The position numbers and the translations under genes were made by a program. From the NCBI RefSeq assembly GCF_014192115.1, contig NZ_JACHXL010000006.1:1-64000 (forward strand): a DNA stretch of 64,000 bases, in the 5' to 3' direction. Source of the stretch: Psychrobacter luti. GTDB taxonomy: Bacteria > Pseudomonadota > Gammaproteobacteria > Pseudomonadales > Moraxellaceae. Position 1 is the first letter of the stretch. Every line of letters begins with the position of its first letter. The notes beneath the pieces were generated by a model. It did no database searches. It was not told the origin of the DNA and saw only the letters and a list, made by a program, of their open reading frames with translations. Of this stretch, positions 1 through 9,704 are shown piece after piece.

Positions 1-10
1 TATTCAACTT

Positions 11-54
11 AAATTAAAAGGACTGAGTCCTGTGCAATACAGAACTCAGTCCTT
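11..54 (-). terminator. Intrinsic terminator of proS
   Basis: An 11-bp perfect stem (18-28 with 44-54) lies downstream of proS. Read on the minus strand the hairpin is followed by a T-rich stretch (complement of 11-19), as expected for rho-independent termination of proS. Confidence 0.7.
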
Positions 55-145
55 GTTATAAACTAAACCGTCCAACATTTGGGGGTCAGTTCAATCTCAT
101 TTAATAAGATAGGCGCTTTTTATGGCATAAGTTTTATTAATAAAA

Positions 146-1864
146 CTATTTGCTGCTTACTTTCGCTATGACTTCTTCACGGCTTAGCATTTGCTTTTCT
201 GTCTCACGGCGATTGACGTATTCGTACTTACCTTCAGCCAAGTTACGGTCTGAAACTACAATACGATGCGGAATACCAATCAGTTCAAGATCGGCAAACT
301 TAACGCCTGGACGTTCATTACGGTCATCGAGTATGACATTGACGCCTTGAGCCTTTAGCTCTTCATACAAAGCGGTCGCCGTTTGCATGACGGTTTCTTC
401 TTTTGACTTCATCGGAATGATAGCCACTTCAAAAGGCGCAATCGAGTCATCAACGGTTGGCGTTTTTGGCCACATGATGCCGTTTTCGTCGTTGTTCTGC
501 TCGATAGCAGCAGCGATGATACGGCTAACGCCAATACCATAACAACCCATCATTAGGGTAACAGGCTTACCATCTTCACCAGATACGGTACAGTTCATCG
601 CTTGCGAATACTTATCACCCAACTGGAAGATATGACCGACTTCGATGCCGCGTTTGATTTTTAGTGTACCTTTACCATCTGGAGAAGGGTCGCCTTCTTG
701 TACATTGCGCACATCAACAATACGAGTAATACTTGCGTCACGTACCCAGTTCATGCCGATAGTATGTTTGTCCACTTCATTCGCGCCCGTGACAAAATCT
801 GACAAGGTGGCGGCTGAGCGATCGACAAATACTGGCATATCCAAATCAACACCGATGAAGCCTTTATGTAGGCCAGCGGCTTTTAGCTCTTCATCAGAAG
901 CCATCGTAAGCGGCACATTGGCTTCTTCGATTTTTTCAGCTTTGATAGTATTCAGCTGATGATCACCACGTAAAACGATAGCGATCAACTGCGGCTCATC
1001 ATCTTCAGTATGACCATGAACGATTAAAGTTTTCACCGTGGTTGCTAGTGGCACATCTAAATGCTCAGCAACCATTTTACAGCTGGTCATATTTTCTGTT
1101 AAGACGTCTTCGCGTTCCAACTTTGGCGGCTGACGCTCAGCGATGCTCACCGATTCAGCCAGCTCAACGTTAGCTGCATAATCAGAAGAGTCAGAGAAGG
1201 CGATATCGTCCTCGCCGCTGTCTGCCAACACATGGAACTCATGCGAAGCAAAACCACCGATAGAACCCGTATCCGCTTGTACCGCACGGAAATCTAAACC
1301 CAAACGGGTAAAGATGCGCGTATAAGCGTCATACATATCATGATAAGTCTTGGCGAGTGACGCTTGGTCAACGTGGAACGAGTAGGCGTCTTTCATAGTG
1401 AATTCACGCGCACGCATTACGCCAAAACGCGGACGAATCTCATCACGGAACTTACCTTGGATTTGGAAAAAGGTAATCGGCAACTGCTTATAACTGCGCA
1501 GCTCGCCTTGGGCAAGATTGGTGATGACTTCTTCGTGCGTCGGGCCCAAGACAAAATCGCGGTCATGACGGTCTTTAAAGCGTAATAGCTCAGGACCATA
1601 ATCGTCAAAACGACCGGTCATCTGCCAAAGCTCAGCAGGTTGGGTCATTGGCATCAGCACTTCTTGAGCGCCTACGTTTTGCATCTCTTCGCGAACGATG
1701 CGTTCGACTTTTTGCAACACGCGCAAACCCATCGGCAACCAGATATATAGTCCAGAGGCGATTTTACGAATAAGACCTGCTCTTACCATTAATTGGCTTG
1801 AGGCGATATCAGCGTCGCTGGGAGTTTCTTTTAGCGTGGCAAACAAAAATTGACTGGCTTTCAT
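146..1864 (-). CDS. proS: Prolyl-tRNA synthetase
   Basis: Cytoplasmic class II aminoacyl-tRNA synthetase that charges tRNA-Pro with proline. The 572 residues match the usual length of the bacterial (ProS type 1) form. Visible are the motif 1 region around residues 38-72 (GLYIWLPMG...), the GPTHEE loop near 108, motif 2 around 138-165 ([17 protein letters not shown]), a long insertion of about 170 residues that fits the YbaK-like editing domain, motif 3 (GCYGIGVSR) near 443 and a C-terminal anticodon-binding domain starting near FEVAIIPM. It is transcribed alone, away from the gene at 2454. Confidence 0.97.
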   Translation of the reverse strand: MKASQFLFATLKETPSDADIASSQLMVRAGLIRKIASGLYIWLPMGLRVLQKVERIVREEMQNVGAQEVLMPMTQPAELWQMTGRFDDYGPELLRFKDRHDRDFVLGPTHEEVITNLAQGELRSYKQLPITFFQIQGKFRDEIRPRFGVMRAREFTMKDAYSFHVDQASLAKTYHDMYDAYTRIFTRLGLDFRAVQADTGSIGGFASHEFHVLADSGEDDIAFSDSSDYAANVELAESVSIAERQPPKLEREDVLTENMTSCKMVAEHLDVPLATTVKTLIVHGHTEDDEPQLIAIVLRGDHQLNTIKAEKIEEANVPLTMASDEELKAAGLHKGFIGVDLDMPVFVDRSAATLSDFVTGANEVDKHTIGMNWVRDASITRIVDVRNVQEGDPSPDGKGTLKIKRGIEVGHIFQLGDKYSQAMNCTVSGEDGKPVTLMMGCYGIGVSRIIAAAIEQNNDENGIMWPKTPTVDDSIAPFEVAIIPMKSKEETVMQTATALYEELKAQGVNVILDDRNERPGVKFADLELIGIPHRIVVSDRNLAEGKYEYVNRRETEKQMLSREEVIAKVSSK

Positions 1865-2453
1865 AAATAAAGCATAACCTTATCAACGATAAAATAAATA
1901 AGAAATAGGAGGATATTGAGCGTGTGCTTTGATGGCCGACGCCAGCTTACCTTTTATCACTTGGTAATAGTCTAGGGCATGCCTAGCTAAAAAGTACTGC
2001 AACAAACAGTACATCAGTAGAAAGTACGTTCATAAAACGCCTTGCAAAAAGGCTGGAACTTTTCATTTCGTATTAAACGTCTATATTGGCAACGTCATAT
2101 TTTAGACAGATAAGCCAGAAAAGTAGGTGTACGCCAACATTTTGCTTATACAATCTGACTATGTTAGGTAAAGTTCGCCTAAGACGCAATGACTTTTTGT
2201 TTTTTCAGTCAGAACATTACTTAAAGAGCCAAATATGTTGGTTTTAATTCGATTGTTTACCAATTTTAAGCATATTTATAGCAAATAATTAGCTGACTTC
2301 TTCGCCATAGCACTATTGAGAATTATGTAGAGTATTGGTAGTTATTACTTGAAGTTAACGTGAGCAACTAGCATTTATATCTTAGATTTCGATACTAAAT
2401 ATTTAGATTTTTAACTCTCTTATAAAAACAAAAAAAACTTTGAGGTAGTTTAC
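1865..2453. other. Divergent intergenic region, no gene seen
   Basis: This 589-bp stretch separates proS from the divergent gene at 2454. I see no convincing coding frame. A short imperfect repeat of AGTACT-type words lies near 2000-2030. It presumably carries the promoters of both flanking genes, but I cannot place a clear -35/-10 pair. Confidence 0.4.
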
Positions 2454-3206
2454 ATGACCAATCCTGAGAACCATTCTTCTACCAGTAATAATAATGCCAA
2501 TCAGCCGCCCACGAAAAAACCCATCGCTATGATGTCGTGGCTGGTATTAATTATCGGTCTTGCCGCGCTCGTTTTTGCGATTTATAGTCTGCAAAAAAGT
2601 AGTAAAGAAGAGCCGATAGAAACCATAACCCGTGAAGGGGTGGTAATGCAGATTCAGAAATTGAATCGCTTGGAGACGGTGGCGTTTAGTGTCGATACGG
2701 TGATTACCAGTCAAAAACCAGGCAGTTGGATGAAGTTATGGCAAGATGAGCAAAAAGGCTTGTTTATCGCCCGTGGGCGCGTAGAAGCAGGGATTGATTT
2801 GAGTGCTTTAACGCCTGAGATGGTACAAGTAATAGCGCCTGCTGAATCTGCTATAAAAAATGCTGAAAGCGTTGATGCCAATAATCCCGTCTCTATCATG
2901 CCGCAGATTCATATTACTTTGCCGCCATCAGAGATATTTTCGGTCTATTTAGACGATATTGAAATTTATGATTGGCAGACGGGCGCTTTTGGCATGATGC
3001 AGGTTGATCCAAAGATTTTGCAACAAGCGCAAAGTATGGCAAAGAAAGAAGTGCTTGAACGTGCTTGCCACGGTGATGTGATGAATATGGCATTAGAAAA
3101 TGCGCAAACCCAGTTGCAGCAGTTGTTTTCATTAACTGGCGCAGTAGTCACGGTAACCACGCAGGGCGCAGGGGCGTGTCAGATGCCAGTGGTGACTAAA
3201 GCTTAA
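2454..3206 (+). CDS. Membrane-anchored protein of unknown function
   Basis: A 250-residue protein I do not recognise. It has a polar, Asn/Ser-rich N-terminus of about 25 residues, then one hydrophobic segment around 26-46 (MMSWLVLIIGLAALVFAIY), then a soluble part that would lie in the periplasm if the protein is a type II single-pass protein. Two cysteines occur late in the soluble part. The start is an ATG preceded by TTTGAGGTAG (GAGG with good spacing). The short gene at 3412 has the same plan (polar N-terminus, one membrane segment, short tail), so the two may be functionally linked; that is inference from layout only. Confidence 0.75.
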   Translation: MTNPENHSSTSNNNANQPPTKKPIAMMSWLVLIIGLAALVFAIYSLQKSSKEEPIETITREGVVMQIQKLNRLETVAFSVDTVITSQKPGSWMKLWQDEQKGLFIARGRVEAGIDLSALTPEMVQVIAPAESAIKNAESVDANNPVSIMPQIHITLPPSEIFSVYLDDIEIYDWQTGAFGMMQVDPKILQQAQSMAKKEVLERACHGDVMNMALENAQTQLQQLFSLTGAVVTVTTQGAGACQMPVVTKA

Positions 3207-3337
3207 ATGACTTAGACTTCGGCATTATAAGGGGTTAGGACTAGGAGACAGACTTAGACAGTTTAATAGAGATCCTTGCCAGTTAACAAATGTTGCTTGA
3301 AGTTATGAGTAATAAGCTTACTATATTATATAGCAGT

Positions 3338-3386
3338 ACTTATTTATCATTATCGATATCCTTATAGATGTTATCGATAAATAAGT
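3338..3386. repeat. 49-bp imperfect palindrome before a small membrane gene
   Basis: The arms ACTTATTTATC (3338-3348) and GATAAATAAGT (3376-3386) are perfectly complementary, and the interior contains further TATCGATA-like complementarity. No T-run follows, so it does not look like a terminator. It lies just upstream of the ribosome binding site of the gene at 3412 and could be an operator or a 5' UTR hairpin. Confidence 0.5.
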
Positions 3387-3411
3387 CCATATAATATAAT
3401 AGGTGGCCTAT

Positions 3412-3633
3412 ATGAAAACTCCTAATAATCAGCTGTCTGCTAACGATAAACAACGTAAACTAACCAAACAACCTAAGGCGAAAGAGTCGCTCTCGTTTGC
3501 TACTTGGGTTTTATTAATAATAAGTTTTACCTTATTAGCTTATGCCATTTATACCATCAAGACGCGGATATTAGAGTCAGATACTGATAAAGAGAGTGCG
3601 CCACAAAGTAGTTTGGTGCAAATAGAAAGCTAA
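3412..3633 (+). CDS. Small single-pass membrane protein, unknown
   Basis: A 73-residue protein with a basic, Lys/Gln-rich N-terminus, one membrane segment (FATWVLLIISFTLLAYAIY, about residues 29-47) and a short acidic tail. I chose the ATG at 3412 because AGGTGG at 3401-3406 gives a well-spaced ribosome binding site; a GTG nine bases earlier would overlap that site. I cannot assign a function. It resembles its upstream neighbour in overall plan. Confidence 0.6.
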   Translation: MKTPNNQLSANDKQRKLTKQPKAKESLSFATWVLLIISFTLLAYAIYTIKTRILESDTDKESAPQSSLVQIES

Positions 3634-3719
3634 GATTGTTTAAATCATAACTGTGTTTTAGTTCATGACTTTTTTCAACTCATGACTCTTTTTAAATGTA
3701 GAGCTGTTTGAACTTAATC

Positions 3720-5336
3720 TTATTTTTTAAATTCAGCAATGGCTAATTGGCGAGCTGCTTTATGTTCAACCATCGGTAGTGGGTAATCGGTATCAGAAAA
3801 CTTACCACCCTTTGCCAGTTCTTTACGCATTTTATCTTCGCTATGCAAGATGCTGGCAGGAACGTCTTTTAATTCTGGTAGCCAAGTCTTGATAAATTCG
3901 CCATCGGTATCATGGGTCTTGGCTTGGCTAAAGGGATTCATGATACGGAAGTATGGCGCAGAGTCCGTACCTGTCGATGCGCTCCATTGCCAGCCGCCGT
4001 TGTTGGAAGCAAAATCTGCATCTATCAGCTGCTGCATAAAGTAGCGCTCGCCTAAGCGCCAATCAATCAATAAATCCTTGGTTAAAAACATCGCTGTGAC
4101 CATGCGCAGCCGATTATGCATAAAGCCTGTCGCATTGAGACTGCGCATCGCGGCATCGACTAAGGGCACGCCAGTCTCGCCTTTACACCACGACTTAAAA
4201 TCATCCTCACTATATGACCAATGAATCTTGCTATCTGTTTCTTCTTTATAAGCCTTGTGGCGTATCAACGTAGGTTTTTCGACCAGTACATGACGATAAA
4301 AATCTCGCCAAGCAAGCTCGCTTATCCAGCGATTAATGTCATTATTGTCAGAGTTTCTAAGAGTATTGCCATCATTACGGTGCAATTCTTCCAGTGCTTT
4401 CGTGGCTTGCAAATAGCACAGTCTGGGACTGATTGAACCAATGTTAAGGTAGGCTGATAGCTGGCTAGTCGCGTGCAAGCTTGGCACATCGCGACTGATA
4501 TCGTAGTCATCAATATCAGTCGCGATAAACTCATCTAAACGTTGGCAAGCTGCCTCTTCGCCAGCAGGGTAAGCTTCTCGAGCGTAATCAAGCTGTGCGT
4601 CTATATCAATGTGTGCTAATAGACCATTAGTTTGCAGTACATTTTGATAATTGTTGACGGTCTTTTTACTTAAATTTTCGATATCGTTGATAGTAGTGGC
4701 GCTAGATTTTGAGGTTTTCAGCTTGGCTTTGTTATTTACCGCTGGTGCTTCATGCGTTTGTATGGTGCTGACATCTAAAGTATGCCGCCATTTTTTATAA
4801 AACGGGGTGAATACTTTATACATGCTATCGCCATCGTTGGTCATAATGCTTTGCGGCGGTAAGATACATTGGTCGTGCCAGCGGATAAACTCGATATCAT
4901 TTTTTGCCAGTTGTTTGGTGAGTCGTTCATCACGCTCAATCTCATTGCCTTCATACTCATGATTGGCCATGATAAGGCTGATTTTATTCGCCTCACATAA
5001 TGTGCTTAACGCATTCACGCAATCAGCAAAATTGAGGCAGACTTGCACCGTTAAGTTGATATTCAAGTGTTTTTGCAAAGATGTTGCTAAGATTGGCAAT
5101 GTGCGGGCGATATGGTCGAGCTGTGTGAGTGACATATCATGCGCGTGCCATTGCTCAGGCGTCATAAAGAAAATAGCACTTACTAAGGCGTTATCCTCAT
5201 TCGCCCGTTCACTAAGCGCAGCCAGTGCCGTATTGTCATGCAGCCGCAAATCACGACGAAACCACATTAAGTAATGCGGCATACTGACATTCGTATTATC
5301 ATGGTTTTCGCCATTAGCTGACGCCGTCTTAGACAT
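3720..5336 (-). CDS. phrB: Deoxyribodipyrimidine photolyase
   Basis: Light-dependent repair of cyclobutane pyrimidine dimers, or a close cryptochrome/photolyase relative. The 538-residue protein has the N-terminal photolyase alpha/beta domain (MWFRRDLRLHDN near residue 24) and the C-terminal FAD-binding domain, including WISELAWRDFYRHVL, GVPLVDAAMRSLNATGFMHN and NNGGWQWSASTGTDSAPYFR, the classic class I photolyase signature. It is somewhat longer than E. coli PhrB (472 aa) because of a polar N-terminal extension and a linker between the domains. It is convergent with the gene at 3412. Confidence 0.94.
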   Translation of the reverse strand: MSKTASANGENHDNTNVSMPHYLMWFRRDLRLHDNTALAALSERANEDNALVSAIFFMTPEQWHAHDMSLTQLDHIARTLPILATSLQKHLNINLTVQVCLNFADCVNALSTLCEANKISLIMANHEYEGNEIERDERLTKQLAKNDIEFIRWHDQCILPPQSIMTNDGDSMYKVFTPFYKKWRHTLDVSTIQTHEAPAVNNKAKLKTSKSSATTINDIENLSKKTVNNYQNVLQTNGLLAHIDIDAQLDYAREAYPAGEEAACQRLDEFIATDIDDYDISRDVPSLHATSQLSAYLNIGSISPRLCYLQATKALEELHRNDGNTLRNSDNNDINRWISELAWRDFYRHVLVEKPTLIRHKAYKEETDSKIHWSYSEDDFKSWCKGETGVPLVDAAMRSLNATGFMHNRLRMVTAMFLTKDLLIDWRLGERYFMQQLIDADFASNNGGWQWSASTGTDSAPYFRIMNPFSQAKTHDTDGEFIKTWLPELKDVPASILHSEDKMRKELAKGGKFSDTDYPLPMVEHKAARQLAIAEFKK

Positions 5337-5552
5337 TCAATTATCCCTATTTTAATCAATCGCAATCATAAACAAAACTACGAATAAAAGTATGCTAGGA
5401 TAAGTTTTTGGATGCAATTGATTTACCATTCAATTAACAAATCATCATATTTACGCTTTAGCGTTGGCAAAGGACATTTTCCCTCAGTCAATTTAGCTAA
5501 CACAGTCTAACTCTAACAATGTCATATTCAGTGTTATATCTAAGGTCGCATC

Positions 5553-6236
5553 ATGCACGTTAAGTTTTGTGGTTTTACCCAGCCTAGTGATATTAAAATT
5601 GCTGCCCAGTTGGGTGTTGATGCGGTTGGCTTGGTATTTTATCCACCCAGTCCGCGCGCTGTAACTATTGAGCAAGCGCAATTACTAAGTGCTTCTTTGC
5701 CAGCTTTTATAAGCGTTGTGGCATTAGTGGTTAATATGAGTCAAGATGAATTGGTTAAGCTAGCAAACCGTGTCTCTTTTGATATCATTCAGTTTCACGG
5801 TGATGAAACACCTGAGCAGTGTCAGCAGTTGGCAAGTGCAGTCAATAAACGTTGGATAAAAGCATTGCGTATCAATACTGAACAACACACCGCTGCTAGC
5901 GTAAGCGTCGAGATTAATGAATTTGCCGCAGCGGGAGCGAACAGTATCTTGTTAGATGCTTACCATCCTTATAAGTATGGCGGTACTGGGGCACGATTTG
6001 ATTGGAATCTATTACCGCAAGACAGCTCGCTGCCTATTATTCTAGCGGGTGGGCTCGACGCCGATAATGTCGCTGCTACTTTAGAGCTGCCTATTTATGC
6101 TGTTGATGTCAGCGGTGGGATTGAGTCTGACAAAGGCAAAAAAGACGCTGCCAAAATGCGCGCCTTTATGAAAGCGGTCAAACGCGACCGATGGCAAAAC
6201 GAGACGCTTAGCGAACCTTCGAATATCAGTAATTAG
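5553..6236 (+). CDS. trpF: Phosphoribosylanthranilate isomerase
   Basis: Converts N-(5-phosphoribosyl)anthranilate to CdRP in tryptophan synthesis. The 227-residue TIM barrel begins MHVKFCGFT with the catalytic-type Cys at position 6. It carries AVGLVFYPPSPRAV, a LLDAY segment with the expected acid residue, the phosphate-binding LAGGLDADNV and VDVSGGIES, and the terminal KGKKDAAKMRAF element. It is a stand-alone TrpF, not fused to TrpC as in E. coli. It is followed by trpB after about 100 bp, as in many gammaproteobacteria outside the enterics. Confidence 0.96.
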   Translation: MHVKFCGFTQPSDIKIAAQLGVDAVGLVFYPPSPRAVTIEQAQLLSASLPAFISVVALVVNMSQDELVKLANRVSFDIIQFHGDETPEQCQQLASAVNKRWIKALRINTEQHTAASVSVEINEFAAAGANSILLDAYHPYKYGGTGARFDWNLLPQDSSLPIILAGGLDADNVAATLELPIYAVDVSGGIESDKGKKDAAKMRAFMKAVKRDRWQNETLSEPSNISN

Positions 6237-6334
6237 CTTTGTAGCCGTGAACTTCTAGCCTTTAAATAGCTAATTACGTAAAATATTTCCCCTTATTTAT
6301 TCTAAAAATACCACTTATTATAGTAGGAATTATC

Positions 6335-7609
6335 ATGAGTCATGTCGCGAGCAAAGATGTATCTGCCACTGCTAAAGCCATCAATACCTTTACCAATCCA
6401 GAAAATGTACAAGACTTTAATCAATATCCTGATGCGCGTGGACATTTCGGCGTTCATGGCGGTCGTTTTGTTTCTGAAACGCTGATGGCAGCATTAGAAG
6501 AGCTAGAGGCGCTATACACCAAAGTAAAAGCCGATCCGGCGTTTTGGGAAGAGTATCACAATGATTTGGTCAATTATGTTGGTCGTCCAACGCCGCTTTA
6601 TCATGCTAAGCGTCTCAGTGATGAGATTGGTGGCGCGCAAATTTATTTTAAACGTGAAGACCTCAACCATACTGGCGCGCATAAAGTTAATAACACCATT
6701 GGACAAGCGCTCCTTGCCAAAATGAGTGGTAAAAAACGTATTATTGCGGAAACTGGAGCAGGGCAACATGGCGTTGCGACGGCGACGATTGCTGCGCGCT
6801 TAGGGTTAGAATGTATCGTTTATATGGGCGCGGACGATGTCGAGCGCCAAAAGATGAACGTCTATCGTATGCGTTTGCTTGGTGCGACAGTGGTGCCAGT
6901 GACTTCAGGTTCACGGACGCTGAAAGACGCCATGAACGAAGCCATGCGTGATTGGGTCACTAATGTAGATAGCACTTATTATATTATCGGCACAGTTGCA
7001 GGCCCGCATCCTTATCCATTAGTGGTACGTGACTTCCAAGCGATTATCGGCAAAGAAGCGCGCATTCAGCATTTACAAAAAACCGGCAAATTACCAGATG
7101 CCTTAGTCGCTTGTGTCGGTGGTGGCTCGAATGCCATTGGTTTATTCTTTGACTTTCTCAATGACACTGAAGTCAAAATGTATGGCGTTGAAGCGACAGG
7201 TGACGGCATTGAAACCGGTCGTCATTCAGCGCCATTAGCTGCTGGTCGTATCGGCGTGTTACATGGCAACCGTACCTACCTGATGGCAGACGATGAAGGT
7301 CAAATTCAAGAGACGCATTCTATCTCAGCTGGTCTTGATTATCCTGGTGTCGGTCCTGAGCATAGCTTCTTAAAAGATATGAAACGTGTTGAATATGTTG
7401 GCTGTACCGATAAAGAGTCGTTAGAAGCTTTCCATGAAGCGACACGTAAGGAAGGGATTATCCCTGCGCTTGAATCTGCCCATGCGGTTGCTTATGCGCT
7501 TAAGCTGGCTAAAACTATGACCCCTAATCAAACCATTATCGTCAATATGTCAGGTCGTGGTGATAAAGATTTGCATTCGGTAATGAAGGCGGAAGGGATT
7601 GAGTTGTAG
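6335..7609 (+). CDS. trpB: Tryptophan synthase beta chain
   Basis: PLP-dependent subunit that condenses indole with serine. The 424-residue protein has the PLP lysine segment [14 protein letters not shown], the phosphate-cradling GGGSNAIG loop, [14 protein letters not shown] and the C-terminal SGRGDKD motif. It has an N-terminal extension of about 25 residues before the conserved [15 protein letters not shown] start of the family. The ATG at 6335 is preceded by TAGGAATT. It pairs with TrpA at 8581, but the two genes are separated by a membrane-protein gene. Confidence 0.97.
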   Translation: MSHVASKDVSATAKAINTFTNPENVQDFNQYPDARGHFGVHGGRFVSETLMAALEELEALYTKVKADPAFWEEYHNDLVNYVGRPTPLYHAKRLSDEIGGAQIYFKREDLNHTGAHKVNNTIGQALLAKMSGKKRIIAETGAGQHGVATATIAARLGLECIVYMGADDVERQKMNVYRMRLLGATVVPVTSGSRTLKDAMNEAMRDWVTNVDSTYYIIGTVAGPHPYPLVVRDFQAIIGKEARIQHLQKTGKLPDALVACVGGGSNAIGLFFDFLNDTEVKMYGVEATGDGIETGRHSAPLAAGRIGVLHGNRTYLMADDEGQIQETHSISAGLDYPGVGPEHSFLKDMKRVEYVGCTDKESLEAFHEATRKEGIIPALESAHAVAYALKLAKTMTPNQTIIVNMSGRGDKDLHSVMKAEGIEL

Positions 7610-7766
7610 TAAAAACAGAAGAGTTTAGATTATTGTACAAGAAGGTTTAGCAGCGTATTAAGTTGAATAAATTTTCTATATCTCAATACGGTAATTACTT
7701 TGCTCTATAGAGTAAAGTAATTACAAATGTTGCTGGCTATGTTTTTATTATCGATAGTATACCTTC

Positions 7767-8527
7767 ATGAATTTGAACCGCTTAATACCTAGTAAGCCTA
7801 GCCAGTTGAGCAAGTATCCAGATCAAGCGGTGCTAACAGCGCCAGTCACAATAAGTGTGGGCGTGCCTACTGAAAGAGTCAGTTTTTGGCAGAGTTATGG
7901 TTTCTTTGTAGTTGTCACTGTATGGGCAGTGATGTATGTCTTGATTGTCGTTTGGGAGTTTTCGACAAGTTATACGGTTACGACAATTGATGAAATTGTA
8001 AGAAATATCCTTGGGCTTTGTTCTCTTTTAACTATACCCATGTTGTTTTTCGTTATGATGACGTATTGGGTGCATCGTGCCTATAACAGTTTTGTCGTTC
8101 CAAATCCATGGGTCGCAAAGCGGTTGACTTGGAAGCATGTGCCAATTATGGTTATCAAAGAAGATAGTATTAGCTTTCTATCTAATTTCTTTATATTTAT
8201 TGATAATCTACATCATGATCAAATAGTAAGCTTTGATGATGTTGAAAAATTTCTCTAAATCAAAGCAGGTATTCTGGTATTGGTTTTTCGATAATATATA
8301 AAAAACAACATGTTGAAGCTATGAAAAATGAAGGTAAAAGGATTCACGGCTTGTTGGCTCACAAAAAATTTACATTATATGAGCATTACAATATTTTGAA
8401 TGGTCAACATTATATTGATCTACGTGAAATATTAAATATTATGAATACCTTTCATAAGCAAAAAGCTAATAGTATCGAATATTTGTCGCAGGATAATCCT
8501 GATAATTTAATGGATGTTGGCTGGTAA
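7767..8527 (+). pseudogene. Membrane-protein gene broken by a frameshift
   Basis: Two open frames, 7767-8258 and 8321-8527, look like one gene. The first encodes 163 residues with two membrane segments (about 41-62 and 84-105) and ends in DDVEKFL followed by TAA. In the -1 frame the A-run near 8244-8248 leads into AAA ATT TCT CTA, which then reads open without a stop to 8524 and passes through the ATG at 8321. Restoring one A would give a protein of about 253 residues with a cytosolic tail (KISLNQSRYSGIGFSIIY...). I do not recognise the family. It interrupts the trpB-trpA pair. It could also be a sequencing error in the homopolymer. Confidence 0.6.
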
Positions 8528-8580
8528 AAACACGTTCAGATAAGCTGAAAATTTATTTAACAAAATTATAAGAGAATACT

Positions 8581-9405
8581 ATGACTCGAATTGAAAGCAC
8601 TTTTGAAACCTTAAAGTCACAAAATAAAAAAGCCTTGATTCCCTATGTAATGGCAGGCGACCCAACACCTGATAGCTTTGTTGGCTTACTACATGACTTG
8701 GTCAAGCACGGCGCAGATATGATTGAAGTAGGCTTACCATTCTCTGACCCAATGGCAGATGGCCCAACTGTTGCATTGGCTGGCGAGCGCGCCTTAGCAG
8801 CGGGTACCAGTACTCGCGATGCGCTAAAGATGGTCGCAGAGTTCCGTCAGCAAGACAGCCAAACGCCAATTATCTTGATGGGTTATCTGAATCCAGTGGA
8901 GATTATTGGTTATGATAACTTCGTTGCGCTATGTGAGCAGTCAGGCGTTGATGGTATTTTGATGGTTGATTTGCCACCGGCAGAGGCGGGTAGTTTTACT
9001 CAGCATTTAACTGAGCATTCGATGAATGAGATTTTCTTGTTATCGCCGACGACCTTACCTGAGCGCCGTGAACAAGTCCTAACCCATTGTGGTGGGTATA
9101 TTTATTATGTGTCGCTGAAAGGGGTGACGGGCTCGGCAACGCTAGATACCGATGATGTTGCGACCCAAGTGCAAGCGATTAAAGCGGAGACAAATTTGCC
9201 AGTATGCGTGGGCTTTGGTATTCGTGATGCAGCATCAGCTAAAGCAATTGGCGCTCATGCGGACGGTATTATCGTTGGTAGTGCATTGGTGCAGAATTTT
9301 GCGGATATTGATGCCAATGATGCATCGGCTGTTGCTAATGCGCAGCAAAAAATCATGGCGAAAATGGACGAGCTACGCGGCGCACTTGATAGTTTAACAG
9401 CCTAA
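8581..9405 (+). CDS. trpA: Tryptophan synthase alpha chain
   Basis: Cleaves indole-3-glycerol phosphate to indole, which is channelled to TrpB. The 274-residue TIM barrel shows PYVMAGDPTPD, IEVGLPFSDPMADGPTV with the catalytic Glu, ILMVDLPPAEA with the catalytic Asp, the GVTGSA phosphate loop, and GFGIRDAASAKAI plus IIVGSALV at the C-terminal phosphate site. The length is normal (E. coli 268). The ATG is preceded by AAGAGAATACT. The downstream accD order is common in gammaproteobacteria. Confidence 0.97.
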   Translation: MTRIESTFETLKSQNKKALIPYVMAGDPTPDSFVGLLHDLVKHGADMIEVGLPFSDPMADGPTVALAGERALAAGTSTRDALKMVAEFRQQDSQTPIILMGYLNPVEIIGYDNFVALCEQSGVDGILMVDLPPAEAGSFTQHLTEHSMNEIFLLSPTTLPERREQVLTHCGGYIYYVSLKGVTGSATLDTDDVATQVQAIKAETNLPVCVGFGIRDAASAKAIGAHADGIIVGSALVQNFADIDANDASAVANAQQKIMAKMDELRGALDSLTA

Positions 9406-9537
9406 TATTATATCGAGTTTATTAGTATCTAAATTTGAAAGACGTAGTAAAGTCGGCGCTTCTTTATTTATCATAGAAACGATAACGGTATTTTTATAAC
9501 AATGTTTATAAAGACACAGGCAAATGACTTTGCTAAA

Positions 9538-9561
9538 GTTAGTTTACGTGTGTAAACTAAC
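9538..9561. promoter_or_regulatory. Perfect 10-bp inverted repeat upstream of accD
   Basis: GTTAGTTTAC (9538-9547) and GTAAACTAAC (9552-9561) flank GTGT. There is no T-run, so it is not a terminator. The size and symmetry fit a dimeric repressor operator such as those bound by TetR-family lipid regulators; the regulator is unknown and the function is inferred. Confidence 0.45.
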
Positions 9562-9704
9562 ATCATATATAAATTGTTACAGTTGCGCATAAGCGTGCTT
9601 TATAACTGCTGATGTTATAAAGATATGTGACTTTTAAATTGATTCTTATAAACGGACTTCTTAGGGGCAAGTAACTAAGCCAACTTGTCGATAAGCCTTT
9701 GATA

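Noticed and set aside
5493-5681. Short minus-strand frame overlapping the trpF start
   Set aside because: It lies mostly inside trpF in the antisense direction, has no ribosome binding site and no recognisable features.
8240-8330. Programmed -1 frameshifting in the trpB-trpA intergenic gene
   Set aside because: The site reads GAA AAA TTT; slipping the TTT codon back to ATT mismatches at the first position, and no strong downstream stem is evident. A plain indel in the A-run is simpler.
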